Below are positions 8,262 through 17,528 of a stretch of DNA of 64,000 bases, piece by piece. The stretch is from Porphyrobacter sp. (lineage in GTDB: Bacteria > Pseudomonadota > Alphaproteobacteria > Sphingomonadales > Sphingomonadaceae). Made by a program: the position numbers and the translations under genes. The notes under the pieces were generated by a model. That model saw nothing but the letters and a program-made list of their open reading frames with translations. It ran no database searches and was not told where the DNA came from. Location of the stretch: assembly GCA_027531395.1 (NCBI GenBank), contig JAPZRO010000003.1, forward strand, positions 186,001-250,000. The letters run 5' to 3'. Position 1 is the first letter of the stretch. Each line of letters begins with the position of its first letter.

Positions 8262-8564
8262 TCACTCGCCCCCGCCCGCGCCCGGCGACGGCAGCTCGTC
8301 GAGCAGCAGATCGCGCGCGGCATTGGCCTCCTGCATCGCCGCGGTGGTGCCGCCGCGATCGGGGTGGACCAGCGTCGTCAGCCGGCGGTGCGCGGCGATG
8401 ATCTCCTCGCGGCTCGCCCCCGCCTCGATCCCGAGCAGCTTGCGCGCGCGGAACACCGCCTGGCTGCGGGTCGGCGCGGGACGCAGATATTCCCACGGCC
8501 ACTTGCCGAAGGCCCAGCGGCAGAAGATGCACACCGCCGCAGCAAGGACGAGATAGCGCAGCAC
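8262..8564 (-). CDS. Membrane-anchored J-domain protein
   Basis: A 100-aa protein with an N-terminal membrane segment (LRYLVLAAAVCIFCRWAFG) and a C-terminal J domain with the invariant HPD motif (TTLVHPDRGGT). HPD loops stimulate the ATPase of DnaK-type chaperones, so this is probably a membrane-tethered co-chaperone. It lacks the Gly/Phe and zinc-finger regions of full DnaJ. It begins 4 bases after the mipZ stop, so the two are almost certainly co-transcribed and probably translationally coupled. Confidence 0.85.
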   Translation of the reverse strand: MLRYLVLAAAVCIFCRWAFGKWPWEYLRPAPTRSQAVFRARKLLGIEAGASREEIIAAHRRLTTLVHPDRGGTTAAMQEANAARDLLLDELPSPGAGGGE

Positions 8565-8568
8565 GGCG

Positions 8569-9405
8569 TCAGGCCAGTTCCAGCTCGCTCTGGGCGCGCT
8601 CGAAATCGGGCAGCGCCAGCGCCTTCACCAGACTGCGCAGCTCCTGCCGCGCAACGAGGTGGCTGGTGCCAAGCTCCCCCAGATGCCCCTTGTCGAGCAG
8701 GGTCAGGCCCGAGGGGAACAGCTCGCGATAGATCACGCGCTCGCTGAGGCCCTGCGTCACCCGGAAGCCGACCCGCTTGGCCATTTCGGTGAGCGCCTTA
8801 TGCAGACGCGCCTGGTTGCGCGCCTCGACGTGGCCGGTGCGGTTGCGCACCACGATCCAGTCCATTTCCGGACGCTGCTGTTCGATCGTCATGCGGCTGC
8901 GCTTCAGCCGCGCTTCCCAGATCAGCTCGGCGAAAAACGACAGCTTGCGCACCTTGAAGGTCTCGGCATCGACCTGGCCGATGAGGTCGAAATCGACGAA
9001 GCTGTCGTTCATCGGGGTGACCAGCGTGTCGGCGTTCTCCACCGCGGTGCGGGCGAAGGGATCGTCGCGCCCCGGGTTGTCGATGATGAGGAAATCGCTG
9101 GTCGCCTCGAGCCGGCTGATCATGGCCAGCAACTCAGCTTCGCTTTCCCCGCGGAACACCTCGCAATCGGGGGTCGGCAAGGTCAGCTGGCGCTTTTCCA
9201 GCGTCGCGAGGCGGTTCTCGATATAGCGGTGCATGGTGCGCTGGCGCGGATCGAGATCGATCGACGCCACGCGCGCGCCGAGATAGGCCAGCGCCACCGC
9301 GACATGGACCGCGGTGGTCGATTTGCCGGTGCCGCCCTTCTCGTTGGCGAAGACGATGCGATGGGCCTTGCCGGGGATCCGCCGCTGGGGGGCAGTGGTG
9401 GCCAT
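8569..9405 (-). CDS. mipZ: Division-plane positioning ATPase MipZ (ParA family)
   Basis: Deviant-Walker ATPase (278 aa) that inhibits FtsZ. In Caulobacter it forms a gradient from pole-bound ParB-parS and so restricts division to mid-cell. Visible features are the deviant Walker A NEKGGTGKST (about residues 21-30), SIDLDPRQRTMHRYIENR following it, and DFLIIDNPGRDD as Walker B. The DLDPRQRT and NPGRDD forms separate MipZ from ParA, MinD and plasmid partition ATPases. Length is as expected for MipZ. The parS site about 5 kb away supports the assignment. panC is divergent with 104 bases between. Confidence 0.92.
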   Translation of the reverse strand: MATTAPQRRIPGKAHRIVFANEKGGTGKSTTAVHVAVALAYLGARVASIDLDPRQRTMHRYIENRLATLEKRQLTLPTPDCEVFRGESEAELLAMISRLEATSDFLIIDNPGRDDPFARTAVENADTLVTPMNDSFVDFDLIGQVDAETFKVRKLSFFAELIWEARLKRSRMTIEQQRPEMDWIVVRNRTGHVEARNQARLHKALTEMAKRVGFRVTQGLSERVIYRELFPSGLTLLDKGHLGELGTSHLVARQELRSLVKALALPDFERAQSELELA

Positions 9406-9509
9406 GATGATTGAAAACCTCTTGTTCGTGGTGCCGCCTGCGGGGGCGCTTTGACAAGCGCGAGCGCGCGGCTAGGGAGCGGGTCGGTTCTATCGGCAGG
9501 GGAAGCCTC

Positions 9510-10385
9510 GTGCAAATTGCGACAACGCGCGATGTGTTGAGAAATGCGGTGACGGCGCTGCGCCAGCAGGAGGCGGGGCAGATTGCGCTGGTGCCGACGA
9601 TGGGCGCGCTGCATGAGGGCCACCTGACGCTGGTGCGCCGCGCGCGGGCCGAAGCCGATCACGTCATCGCCTCGATCTTCGTCAACCCCAAGCAGTTCGG
9701 CCCGAACGAGGACCTCGACGCCTACCCCCGCCAGCTGGCGGCAGACGCGGCGATGCTGGAAGCCGAAGGGGTCGCACTGCTGTGGGCGCCGACGGTCGAG
9801 GAGATGTATCCGGCGGGCTTCGTCACCAATATCAGCGTTGCGGGGGTGAGCGAGGGGCTGTGCGGCGCCGCCCGCCCCGGCCATTTCGACGGGGTGGCGA
9901 CGGTCGTCTGCAAGCTGTTCAACCAGGTCCAGCCCGACATGGCCTTCTTCGGCGAGAAGGACTTCCAACAGCTCGCCGTGATCCGGGCGATGGCGCGCGA
10001 TCTCGATCTGAGCTTGCCGCACGTCAGCAACATCATCGGCGTGCCGACCGTACGCGAGGCGGATGGCCTCGCGATGTCGAGCCGCAACCGCTACCTCTCC
10101 CCCGAACAGCGCGAACAGGCCGCTGCCCTGCCCCGCGCGATGCGGGCCGCGATTGCCGCGATCGAGGGCGACGCGAAGGTGGCAGGGGCGCTGGCAGAGC
10201 TCGAGGCCGCGATCATCGCCGCGGGCTTCTCCAGCGTCGACTATGCCGTGCTGGCAGATAGCACCAGCCTTGCCCCGCTGGCCGTGCTGGGCGATGCCCC
10301 GGCCCGCCTGCTGGTCGCCGCGCGGATCGGCGGGACGCGGCTGATCGACAACATGGCGGTCAACCGGACGGACGAGAATCGTTGA
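9510..10385 (+). CDS. panC: Pantothenate synthetase
   Basis: Ligase (291 aa) joining pantoate and beta-alanine with ATP to make pantothenate for coenzyme A. Family motifs are clear: [11 protein letters not shown] with the HxGH-type nucleotide site (about residues 25-37), [29 protein letters not shown], and SSRNRYLS near residue 190. The GTG at 9510 is chosen because AGGGGAAG lies just upstream and the protein then opens at the usual distance from the first motif. It is divergent from mipZ and is the last core gene before the tRNA-Gly and the island. Confidence 0.95.
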   Translation: MQIATTRDVLRNAVTALRQQEAGQIALVPTMGALHEGHLTLVRRARAEADHVIASIFVNPKQFGPNEDLDAYPRQLAADAAMLEAEGVALLWAPTVEEMYPAGFVTNISVAGVSEGLCGAARPGHFDGVATVVCKLFNQVQPDMAFFGEKDFQQLAVIRAMARDLDLSLPHVSNIIGVPTVREADGLAMSSRNRYLSPEQREQAAALPRAMRAAIAAIEGDAKVAGALAELEAAIIAAGFSSVDYAVLADSTSLAPLAVLGDAPARLLVAARIGGTRLIDNMAVNRTDENR

Positions 10386-10427
10386 CGCACACCCTCGCCT
10401 GATGGCATTGGCGCCGCCGGAGCCCGA

Positions 10428-10501
<74 letters not shown>

Positions 10502-10615
10502 CTTCCTCGTTCGCAGGCGCTCATAGCTGCCCAGACAATCCCCCAGAAATCCTGATATTTCCTCGTAATCGGTTCACACCGGTTCGCTCGCGTTCGCTCC
10601 CTGTCGCAATGAGCT

Positions 10616-10677
10616 GGGGGTATGATTGAGGGGGTATCAGTGGAGGGCCGATGCAATACCCCCGCCCATGGGGGTAT
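10616..10677 (+). promoter_or_regulatory. Cluster of GGGGGTAT repeats: candidate integrase or excisionase arm sites
   Basis: The octamer GGGGGTAT occurs at 10616-10623, 10630-10637 and 10670-10677, and inverted at 10656-10663. All lie between the tRNA and the integrase start. The same octamer recurs at 29521-29528, with a near copy at 29533-29540, just inside the other island end. Repeats placed inside both att cores are what arm-type integrase-binding sites look like. They could also be an operator for the integrase gene. Confidence 0.5.
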
Positions 10678-10702
10678 CAGGACAGCAAAGGCGCACCCAA
10701 AA

Positions 10703-11935
10703 ATGCCCCTCACCGACGTAGCGATCCGGCAGGCAAAGCCAGGCCCAAAGGCCATCAAGCTCAGGGATGAAAAGGGAATGTTCCTTCTCATCACCCCGGC
10801 CGGCGGGAAGCTCTGGCGATTCAAGTATCGGTTTGAAGGCAAGGAAAAGCTGCTGGCCATGGGCGCCTATCCGGCAGTCAGCCTGAGCGATGCGCGCAAG
10901 CGGCGGGAAGATGCGAGGGAATTGCTCGCCAAGGGCAAAGACCCCTCGCGTGAGAAGCAGCGCGACAAGCTCAGAAAACGCATGGAAGCAGCTGACACAT
11001 TCAAGGCAATCGCTGCCGAGTATTGTGCAAAGCGGCGGCGCGATGGTGAAAAGGGCTGGGCTCCAGCCACGGCCACGCGCAGCGAGTATCTGCTATCCTT
11101 GCTCAACGGCACGATCGGCAGCCTGCCCATATCCGACATTGAACCAGCCGATATCCTCGCCGCGATCCGCAAGATCGAGAACAAGGGCAATCTGGAGAGC
11201 GCGAGGCGCACCCTGCAACTGTCCAGCATGGTGTTCCGCTACGCCGTGGCAACGGCTCGGCTGCGATCAGACCCTACCCGAGATTTGCGCGGGGCGCTTA
11301 CTGCCCCGAAGGTCACCCACTACGGCGCGATCACCGATGCGGCGAAGGTAGGCGACCTGTTGCGCGCCATCGATGGGTATGTGGGCAGCGGCATCACCAA
11401 GTTCGCCTTGCAGCTCGCCCCGCATGTGTTCGTTCGCCCCGGCGAGATTCGCCATGCCGAGTGGTCCGATATCGATCTGGATAAGGCGCTGTGGGTGATC
11501 CCAGCTGGCAAGACCAAGATGCGCAAGGCTCACCATGTCCCCCTATCGAAGCAATCGGTGGCGATCCTGCGCGAGGTGTTCGAAGTGACAGGGCCGACCG
11601 GTTACGTGTTCCATTCGATCCGCGCGCGCACCCGCGCCATGAGCGACAACACGCTCAACGCGGCGCTGCGGCGGCTGGGCTACACCACCGATGAAATGAC
11701 CGCCCACGGCTTCCGCGCCATGGCCTCCACCTTGCTCAACGAAAGCGGGAAGTGGAGCCCCGATGCGATCGAGCGGGCGCTGGCCCATGGAGACAGCGAC
11801 AAGGTGAGGGCGGCCTACCACCGCGGCGCGCACTGGAAAGAGCGCGTCGATATGGCGCAATGGTGGAGCGACTATTTGGATCAGCTTCGCAAGGGTGCTG
11901 ATATTGTTCCGCTCGCCGCCAGCCGGAGCAAGTGA
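10703..11935 (+). CDS. Tyrosine-type integrase of the island (P4 family, DUF4102 N-terminus)
   Basis: Site-specific recombinase (410 aa) presumed to integrate and excise the island at tRNA-Gly. The N-terminal DUF4102 arm-binding domain spans about residues 1-90 (LTDVAIRQAKPGPKAIKLRDEKGMFL... in type), followed by a core-binding domain. The C-terminal catalytic domain has Arg in VRPGEIRHAEW (about 245), HGFRAMAST (about 334), the second His in ALAHGD and the tyrosine in RAAYHRG (about 372). All catalytic positions are intact, so it may be active. The ATG at 10703 opens a typical MPLTDVAIRQAKPG; the upstream in-frame extension to 10622 reads through the repeat cluster and is not credible. Confidence 0.93.
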   Translation: MPLTDVAIRQAKPGPKAIKLRDEKGMFLLITPAGGKLWRFKYRFEGKEKLLAMGAYPAVSLSDARKRREDARELLAKGKDPSREKQRDKLRKRMEAADTFKAIAAEYCAKRRRDGEKGWAPATATRSEYLLSLLNGTIGSLPISDIEPADILAAIRKIENKGNLESARRTLQLSSMVFRYAVATARLRSDPTRDLRGALTAPKVTHYGAITDAAKVGDLLRAIDGYVGSGITKFALQLAPHVFVRPGEIRHAEWSDIDLDKALWVIPAGKTKMRKAHHVPLSKQSVAILREVFEVTGPTGYVFHSIRARTRAMSDNTLNAALRRLGYTTDEMTAHGFRAMASTLLNESGKWSPDAIERALAHGDSDKVRAAYHRGAHWKERVDMAQWWSDYLDQLRKGADIVPLAASRSK

Positions 11936-12600
11936 TGGCCAACCTTCCCAAGCTCATTCCGCTAGGAGAGATGTTCGAGCAAGCGACGCGCACCGGCATT
12001 GACGAATGGGGGCTTGCCGATCGGCTACTAACGGAAATCAAGGCGGGCCTAACCGTCTATGGATATCGGCGGCAATTTACGTGGGGAGACGATGGTCAGC
12101 GCAAGGAACGGCTACCTCGCGACACACACCGGCAGCCGATCCCGCATTTCATGTGGCAAGACATCGACAGCGTTTCTGCAAGTCTGGACAGCGAATGGGT
12201 CGATAATCCGGATGATCCGGAGCAATCGGCCAATATGGATTGGGTGTCTGGACAATTCGAGACAACAGATGTGGACATGGGCACCTTCGAAGCCCTCCAG
12301 ATCCACTTCCACGGCATTGCGATCCAAGCGAGCACGGCGAAGGCACTACTGGCGGAGCTTGAAGGACAGCCCAAAAAGCGGAGGGGCGCCCCCTCAGGGC
12401 CCCGTAATAAGTGGGAACGAGAGCAGGCCCAGAAGGGCTATGAGATGGTTCGCGCCGGCGATCGTCGCCCTGATACTGAAATTGCGGCGAGCTTGGTCGG
12501 GAAGGACATGCCCGTCAGGGAATTCGAAAAGCAGAAGCGCCGCATTCTTGCTGGCATTCGGTTGCTTTTGGCAGCAGCGGAAAAATCGAGCGCGAAATAA
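11935..12600 (+). CDS. Hypothetical protein translationally coupled to the integrase
   Basis: A 221-aa protein I do not recognise. Its ATG overlaps the integrase stop by one base (TGATG), so the pair should be co-translated. The N-terminal two thirds are acidic and aromatic-rich. The last 80 residues are basic (KKRRGAPSGPRNKWEREQAQKGYEMV, then a KQKRRIL run) and could bind DNA. No signal peptide or membrane segment. Coupling to the integrase suggests a helper in island integration or its control, which is inference. Confidence 0.7.
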   Translation: MANLPKLIPLGEMFEQATRTGIDEWGLADRLLTEIKAGLTVYGYRRQFTWGDDGQRKERLPRDTHRQPIPHFMWQDIDSVSASLDSEWVDNPDDPEQSANMDWVSGQFETTDVDMGTFEALQIHFHGIAIQASTAKALLAELEGQPKKRRGAPSGPRNKWEREQAQKGYEMVRAGDRRPDTEIAASLVGKDMPVREFEKQKRRILAGIRLLLAAAEKSSAK

Positions 12601-12690
12601 TCCGATTTAAACGCGCGAGACTCCGCCGTTTGTGCCTTTATGTAGTCCTCCGTTCGACGCCGGAAGCATCCGGCCATCAACGGAGGCACA

Positions 12691-12891
12691 ATGAGCAAAA
12701 GCCATCAGCCCGCTGATCAGCTTCAGCCCCTCGCCTATTCGGTGAAGGAGGCTTGCAAGGCCACCAGCCTTGGCAAGACCTACCTCTATCACCTGATCAA
12801 GGAAGGGCGGCTGGAGGTTCGCAAGATCGGCAACCGCACCATCATTCCTGCCGCATCGCTGCACGCCCTGATCGAAGGGGGTGGGGCTTAA
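12691..12891 (+). CDS. Small helix-turn-helix protein, excisionase/AlpA type
   Basis: A 66-aa protein whose body, YSVKEACKATSLGKTYLYHL followed by IKEGRLEVRKIGNRTIIP, is a MerR-like winged-helix excisionase fold (HTH_17). A preceding GGAGGCACA supports the ATG at 12691. Such proteins act as recombination directionality factors or AlpA-type activators next to P4-like integrases. It is the obvious candidate for the island excisionase. Confidence 0.8.
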   Translation: MSKSHQPADQLQPLAYSVKEACKATSLGKTYLYHLIKEGRLEVRKIGNRTIIPAASLHALIEGGGA

Positions 12892-13631
12892 GCTTACCCT
12901 ATCCCGGCCTAGAGCCGGGCTTCCTCGCCGGGGAGCTCAATACACTGGCGGCGAGGTCGGAATGCCATACCAGGGGGGTTCGATGACAGTGGCACGCCTA
13001 GTCCGAAAGGTAGAGGGGCGATCGACGGCGCGGAGGAAAGCGTCGCAAGCGACTACCGAGCATCCGGCTACCTCCAGACCGGAAGCGTCCTAAAAAGCAT
13101 ACGGTCGGCTCCGCCACCCATGACTTCCATAGGACCGGACTGCCCTCGGCAACTGAGCGTCAACCAACGCTCGCCGCCGGGGGTAGTCGTCCTATGTCCC
13201 CAGTGCACCGGTCTCTCCCTCCCCCCATGATGCTAGGGGGTACTTAGATAGGTAGCACTAAGGATGGCTGCTCATTCGAAATCCCTGAACAGCGGCCCGA
13301 ACGCGGGGATTTTCGGACGCCGGTTTTTATCAATCAGCCGCTTCATCCGACGCTTAGCAAGGAACCGCAACTCGAGGCGCTTTTTTCTTTTGGGCCATTT
13401 GAGCCCTAATCCCGGGCACTGCGCCTTGCCTGCCGATCGCTCCAAGGCGGACAAGGCGTCCAATCGGCCGGAATGGCCGGCTCTGGGACTTAACCGTCGT
13501 ATGTTTGGAGGATGCCGAAAGACAGGTCTTGGCATAAGCTGCCCCTCAAACTGTGACGAAATCAATGCAGCCAGTTTGCGCAGCGACCGCCGCAGGTGAC
13601 CCTTGCTTGATCAAGCCGGGCCGCGCCCAGT
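12892..13631. other. 740-bp gene-poor stretch of the island
   Basis: No convincing gene. The longest open frames are a 111-residue plus-strand frame at 13264 and a 97-residue minus-strand frame ending at 13272. They overlap each other, lack good ribosome-binding sites and resemble nothing I recognise. A C-rich tract with CCCCCCATGATGCTAGGGGG lies near 13221-13240. It may be remnant island DNA. Confidence 0.5.
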
Positions 13632-14018
13632 TTATAGGGGCCCGCGTCCAAGCACGCGTGCGGCGATGATCAGGATGACGCCCATTGCGATCTCGATGCC
13701 AACCTTGTCGGCGAGGAACGGCGCCCCGTGTAGCGCGTAGGCGCTGGTGCGATAGGCGGCCGCGCCAAGCACCGGCAATGCTGCGGCGATAAACCAGGTC
13801 CGTTCATGCCGGACGAGCGCGAGGGTTGCGAATACGGCGCCTGCCATGAAGAATGCGCCGATATCCATTTGGCTGCTCATCGCCGCGCCGGTCAGCAAGG
13901 GCATGGCCAGAACCTCGGCCGCGCGTGCCGGAATTAGCAGCCACAACAGTGCATTGGTGCCCATCAGCAAAGCGATAATCGCCACAAGCCCCTTAAGAAC
14001 GGATCGACCCACCTTCAT
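13632..14018 (-). CDS. Small integral membrane protein, possibly DUF4345-like
   Basis: A 128-aa hydrophobic protein with about four membrane helices: LKGLVAIIALLMGTNALLWLL, then ALLTG-type and FFMAGAVFATLAL segments, WFIAAALPVLGAAAY, and IEIAMGVILIIAARVL at the end. The size and pattern recall DUF4345 proteins, whose function is unknown. The ATG at 14018 has AAAAAGGG upstream; a TTG at 14051 is possible. It lies 183 bases downstream of the SurE-like gene on the same strand and may belong to that cluster. Confidence 0.6.
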   Translation of the reverse strand: MKVGRSVLKGLVAIIALLMGTNALLWLLIPARAAEVLAMPLLTGAAMSSQMDIGAFFMAGAVFATLALVRHERTWFIAAALPVLGAAAYRTSAYALHGAPFLADKVGIEIAMGVILIIAARVLGRGPL

Positions 14019-14201
14019 TCCGAACGGCCCTTTTTCGTCATTTCCGATCAACTAATCTGTAGCTTAGGCAGTGACAATAAATACGTCAGCCGCACCGCAG
14101 CCGCCCCCACTCCCGAGCCTTGCCCTAACTCAAGAATGGTGTTTGGCAGGTGGTTGAGGAACCGCATCTCTCGACTATCGCGGTCCACGGCAATGCGATG
14201 C

Positions 14202-15221
14202 CTATCGTGCATTATCGTCGTCGTCTGCTTCACCCTGCGGGATCGCGCTTTCCAGCCACGTCCGCTGGCTGTCGCCCGCATCATAGGCGATCTGCATGAT
14301 GCTGACGGAAATGGCGTGCTCCGAGACCGCAGCCTCGTCGTGCTCCTGCTCCGCGCCAGACGGCACAGCGGACATGCCGATCGCGATGCCAGGCCGCGGG
14401 TCGGCTCCGCCACTCCCGGTGAGATCGGGCGAGAAGCTGATCACGTAACGGCTATAGGTTCCGATCTTTGCAGGCTTCCAAGGCGCCTCCGCAGGATCGT
14501 CCGGGAAATTCACATTGAGCGCCGTCCCGGCAGGCAGGATTGGCCCTGCCCCGCGCTGGCTGATCAGGCGGGCGACCAGCTCCGCCGAACGTCGCGCGAC
14601 CACAGCCGAGCGCGGGTTGGCAAGGCCCGGATTGTCGCGCGTGTTCTCCCCCGCGCTCAGGGCAACGGCCGGTATGCCGCGGATCGCCGCATATTGCGCA
14701 TTGCTGACCGTGCCTGAGCTGATCACGATATGGCCAGCATTGCGACCTTCGTTGGGCCCCGAAAGGACAAGGTCGGGCGCGCGGCCCCAGCGCGCCTTGG
14801 CGGCAACGTCGAGCCCGTACAGCAGCGCCATCACGGGTGTTCCGTTGACGTAGAAGAAGTCCGAAGGGAAATCCGCTCTGGTCATCGGGCCTGCGCCGGG
14901 ATCCCCCGTGTTCCCGGCGGCATTGAGGCAAGGCTGCTTCAGCGGTTCGAGCGGCCGCAGGAACAGGATCGCGGCTCCCATGCCGCTCTGCCCGGTGCAT
15001 GGGACCGAGACGATGACATCATGACCCTGCGCCTTCAACTCGCGGTAGAGCGCAACGACATTGCTCGACAGGCCGTCGTCATTCGTGAGCAAGATGGTTT
15101 CGGCATGGGCCTGACTGGCCATCAGCGCGGAGAGAGCCCCGCCGATGACCAGCCAGATCTTGCGGCTCTTCGAAAGCTTGTTCTTGGCCAGACTAACGCA
15201 GGCTCCCATGACATTTGGCAT
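14202..15221 (-). CDS. Exported SurE-type 5'/3'-nucleotidase
   Basis: SurE-family metal-dependent phosphatase (339 aa) expected to remove phosphate from nucleotides. The metal-binding DDG is in ILLTNDDGLSSN and the active-site loop is LSGPNEGRNAGH with SSGTVSNA. Unlike cytoplasmic SurE, it has an N-terminal signal sequence (KIWLVIGGALSALMASQAHA) and a longer C-terminus, so it should act in the periplasm. Its ATG overlaps the stop of the upstream TBDR by one base (TGATG), indicating coupled translation. The pairing suggests dephosphorylation of a phosphorylated compound imported by that receptor. An alternative start at 15209 keeps the signal peptide. Confidence 0.85.
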   Translation of the reverse strand: MPNVMGACVSLAKNKLSKSRKIWLVIGGALSALMASQAHAETILLTNDDGLSSNVVALYRELKAQGHDVIVSVPCTGQSGMGAAILFLRPLEPLKQPCLNAAGNTGDPGAGPMTRADFPSDFFYVNGTPVMALLYGLDVAAKARWGRAPDLVLSGPNEGRNAGHIVISSGTVSNAQYAAIRGIPAVALSAGENTRDNPGLANPRSAVVARRSAELVARLISQRGAGPILPAGTALNVNFPDDPAEAPWKPAKIGTYSRYVISFSPDLTGSGGADPRPGIAIGMSAVPSGAEQEHDEAAVSEHAISVSIMQIAYDAGDSQRTWLESAIPQGEADDDDNAR

Positions 15222-17455
15222 CAGAAGCGCATCCGCGCTTCCAGCCCGTAGGTGCGCGGGTCGTTGTAGGGCGCGTAGCTCTGGCGTCCGATCAGCGTCA
15301 GGTTGACGTTCAGCAACTCGTAGGTGCTGTTGAACAGGTTCTTGCCCCATAGCGCGAACTCCCACTCGCCGCCGCCCAATTCCACTTCGCCCAGCGTGAA
15401 GCGGCCGTTGAACAGCACTTTGTCCTCAGTGCGGATGGTCGGGGTCTGGAACCATGGAACGTCGCCGACCGTCTCTGCATTCAGGTGCAGTCTAAACTGA
15501 CCGAAGGAAAGCTCGGGAAATTCGTAATCCACCGCCAGCGTGCCGGCATGCTTGCGGGTGAAGGAGGCGAACACCAGCTCGGTATTGCCGGTAAAGGGGT
15601 TGCGGACCGGCGTCGGCGGCGCGTCGGTGTAGACGTAGTTGGCCGTTAGCGTCAGCCCGCGCGTCGGCACGACGGTCAGGTCGGCCTCGATCCCCTTGAT
15701 CTTGCGCTGCTCTGGAGCGTTGCGGGTTTCGGTGTTCGAGACGTTGGCAGGGTTGATAAAATCGACCTGCTGATCGTTGAGCGTGCTGGTATAGGCCGCG
15801 AGGTTGAGCCGGACGCGCCGGTCGAACAGATCGGCCTTCATGCCGGCTTCCCATGCGGAAAGCTCTTCCTCGCCGAACGGCGTGAAGGCGAAGGAACGCG
15901 AATTCGCCCCCCCGGCGCGATAGGCACGGCTCCACCGGACATAGAGGTTCACGTCCTCGGAGATGTCGTAGGCAAGGGTCGCCATCGGATCGAGGCGTTT
16001 CGAATTGAACACGAAGGTGAGATTGGGATCGGCACCGTTGATGACGGTGATCCGGCCATCCTTGTGATCATCGGTATAGCGGGCGCCGAGCGTCAGGTGC
16101 ACGCCCTCCGCAGCCGAAGGGGACCATGTGACCTGCCCGAACAGCGCCTTAGACCTGACCCTCGCCTGCGATGCACGATCGGGGATCGCGGTGCCGCGAT
16201 CGGGCACAGGCTCGGGGAACAGGTTCACGCCGCTGTTAGTCGCGTTCAGCACCCCGGACGAGTAGACGATCGCCACGTCCTGCGCCTTTTCGCGGAAATA
16301 GTATCCGCCGAACACATATTCGAAATCGCCCGCCTCGCCCACGAACTGGAGCTCCTGGCTGAACTGGTTCTGGCTCACGTTGGCGAAGCTCAGCCGGCCG
16401 AACAGGCGGTTGGGGCCCCACGAGGTGAGCATCCCGCCGTCCTGTTCCCATTGGGTCGAATCGAGGCTTCGCCATGCCGAAATCGAACGGATGGTGAGAT
16501 TGTCGGCCACGTCCCATTCGGCGGTGATGCTGTGGCCATCGGCCTTCTGGGGATTGACCGGAACCGGCAGGCCCACTCTTGCCTCGTGGACGCGCCCGGT
16601 ATCGATGGTCACGAAAGTCGGGATGCGCGAAGCCGCCTGTGCGGTGGCATCGAGGTGGTAGTAGAGGTTGGTGGGCCGTTCCTTGGAGTAATCGTAGGCA
16701 TAGAGAATGCTGAGATTGTCCGCCGGCTCCCACAGCGCGGCGACCCGGAAGCCGAGCTTGTCGAGCTCGCCATAATCGTTGGACGTGCGCAGCGGGTTGC
16801 GCACGAAACCGTCGCGTTGCTCGAACAGCCCGTCGATCTTGACGCTGACCCCAGCGACTTCGGGCAGATTGAGGTGGGCCGCAGCCGAGCGGCTCGAGAA
16901 ATTGCCGATCCCGGCGCGCATATCGAGGCCGAACTCGCCAGTCGGTCGCTTGGACACGACACTGATCGCACCGCCGACCGCGTTGCGCCCGAACAGGGTG
17001 CCCTGCGGCCCGCGCAGGACTTCGATCCGTTCGACATCCGCGAGCTCTAGACCGAGCCCGGAAACGCGGCCGAGATAGATGCCGTCGATATAGACGCCAA
17101 CCGTCGGGTCACGCGAAACCTGGGTCGCATCGAACGGCACCAGGCCGCGCATCCCGATCGACACGGCCGACGCCCGGCCGACAAAGGGGGCAATGCGCAC
17201 CGAGGGGATAGCGCCGGTGAAGAGATCGTTGAGCGAGTTGATGCCGCGCTGCTCGAGGGCCTTTTCCCCGAGGGCGACGATCGACAGCGGCGTATCCTGG
17301 AGGTTTTGCTCGCGCTTTTGCGCAGTAACGACAATTTCCTCGACGCCGACGGTCTCCGCCGCAGTCTCGTCCTGAGCGGCAGCCGGCGCGGCGATTGCCC
17401 CCGCCATGACCGCGATCAGACTGCATGACACATTGAATTTCAGAATTTTGTGCAT
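15221..17455 (-). CDS. TonB-dependent receptor of the SurE cluster
   Basis: Outer-membrane receptor (744 aa) with a signal peptide (FNVSCSLIAVMAGAIAAPAAAQ). The TonB box region is VEEIVVTAQKREQNLQ. The plug domain (about 45-160) contains VERIEVLRGPQGTLFGRNAVGG, and a 22-strand-type barrel ends in GLEARMRF. It is full length and intact. The substrate is unknown. It resembles the sphingomonad receptors for complex organics rather than siderophore receptors, and it lacks an STN signalling domain. It is preceded on the same strand by a TetR gene and coupled at its 3' end to an exported SurE-like phosphatase. Confidence 0.92.
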   Translation of the reverse strand: MHKILKFNVSCSLIAVMAGAIAAPAAAQDETAAETVGVEEIVVTAQKREQNLQDTPLSIVALGEKALEQRGINSLNDLFTGAIPSVRIAPFVGRASAVSIGMRGLVPFDATQVSRDPTVGVYIDGIYLGRVSGLGLELADVERIEVLRGPQGTLFGRNAVGGAISVVSKRPTGEFGLDMRAGIGNFSSRSAAAHLNLPEVAGVSVKIDGLFEQRDGFVRNPLRTSNDYGELDKLGFRVAALWEPADNLSILYAYDYSKERPTNLYYHLDATAQAASRIPTFVTIDTGRVHEARVGLPVPVNPQKADGHSITAEWDVADNLTIRSISAWRSLDSTQWEQDGGMLTSWGPNRLFGRLSFANVSQNQFSQELQFVGEAGDFEYVFGGYYFREKAQDVAIVYSSGVLNATNSGVNLFPEPVPDRGTAIPDRASQARVRSKALFGQVTWSPSAAEGVHLTLGARYTDDHKDGRITVINGADPNLTFVFNSKRLDPMATLAYDISEDVNLYVRWSRAYRAGGANSRSFAFTPFGEEELSAWEAGMKADLFDRRVRLNLAAYTSTLNDQQVDFINPANVSNTETRNAPEQRKIKGIEADLTVVPTRGLTLTANYVYTDAPPTPVRNPFTGNTELVFASFTRKHAGTLAVDYEFPELSFGQFRLHLNAETVGDVPWFQTPTIRTEDKVLFNGRFTLGEVELGGGEWEFALWGKNLFNSTYELLNVNLTLIGRQSYAPYNDPRTYGLEARMRF

Positions 17456-17528
17456 TGCGCTATCCCCTCCTGTGGCAGGGACGGTTCATGCCACCCCCAT
17501 CATCGACAATGGGGTAGGAGCAAATTTT

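Noticed and set aside
13264..13599. 111-residue frame and an overlapping 97-residue minus-strand frame
   Set aside because: The two overlap, lack ribosome-binding sites and show no recognisable protein features.
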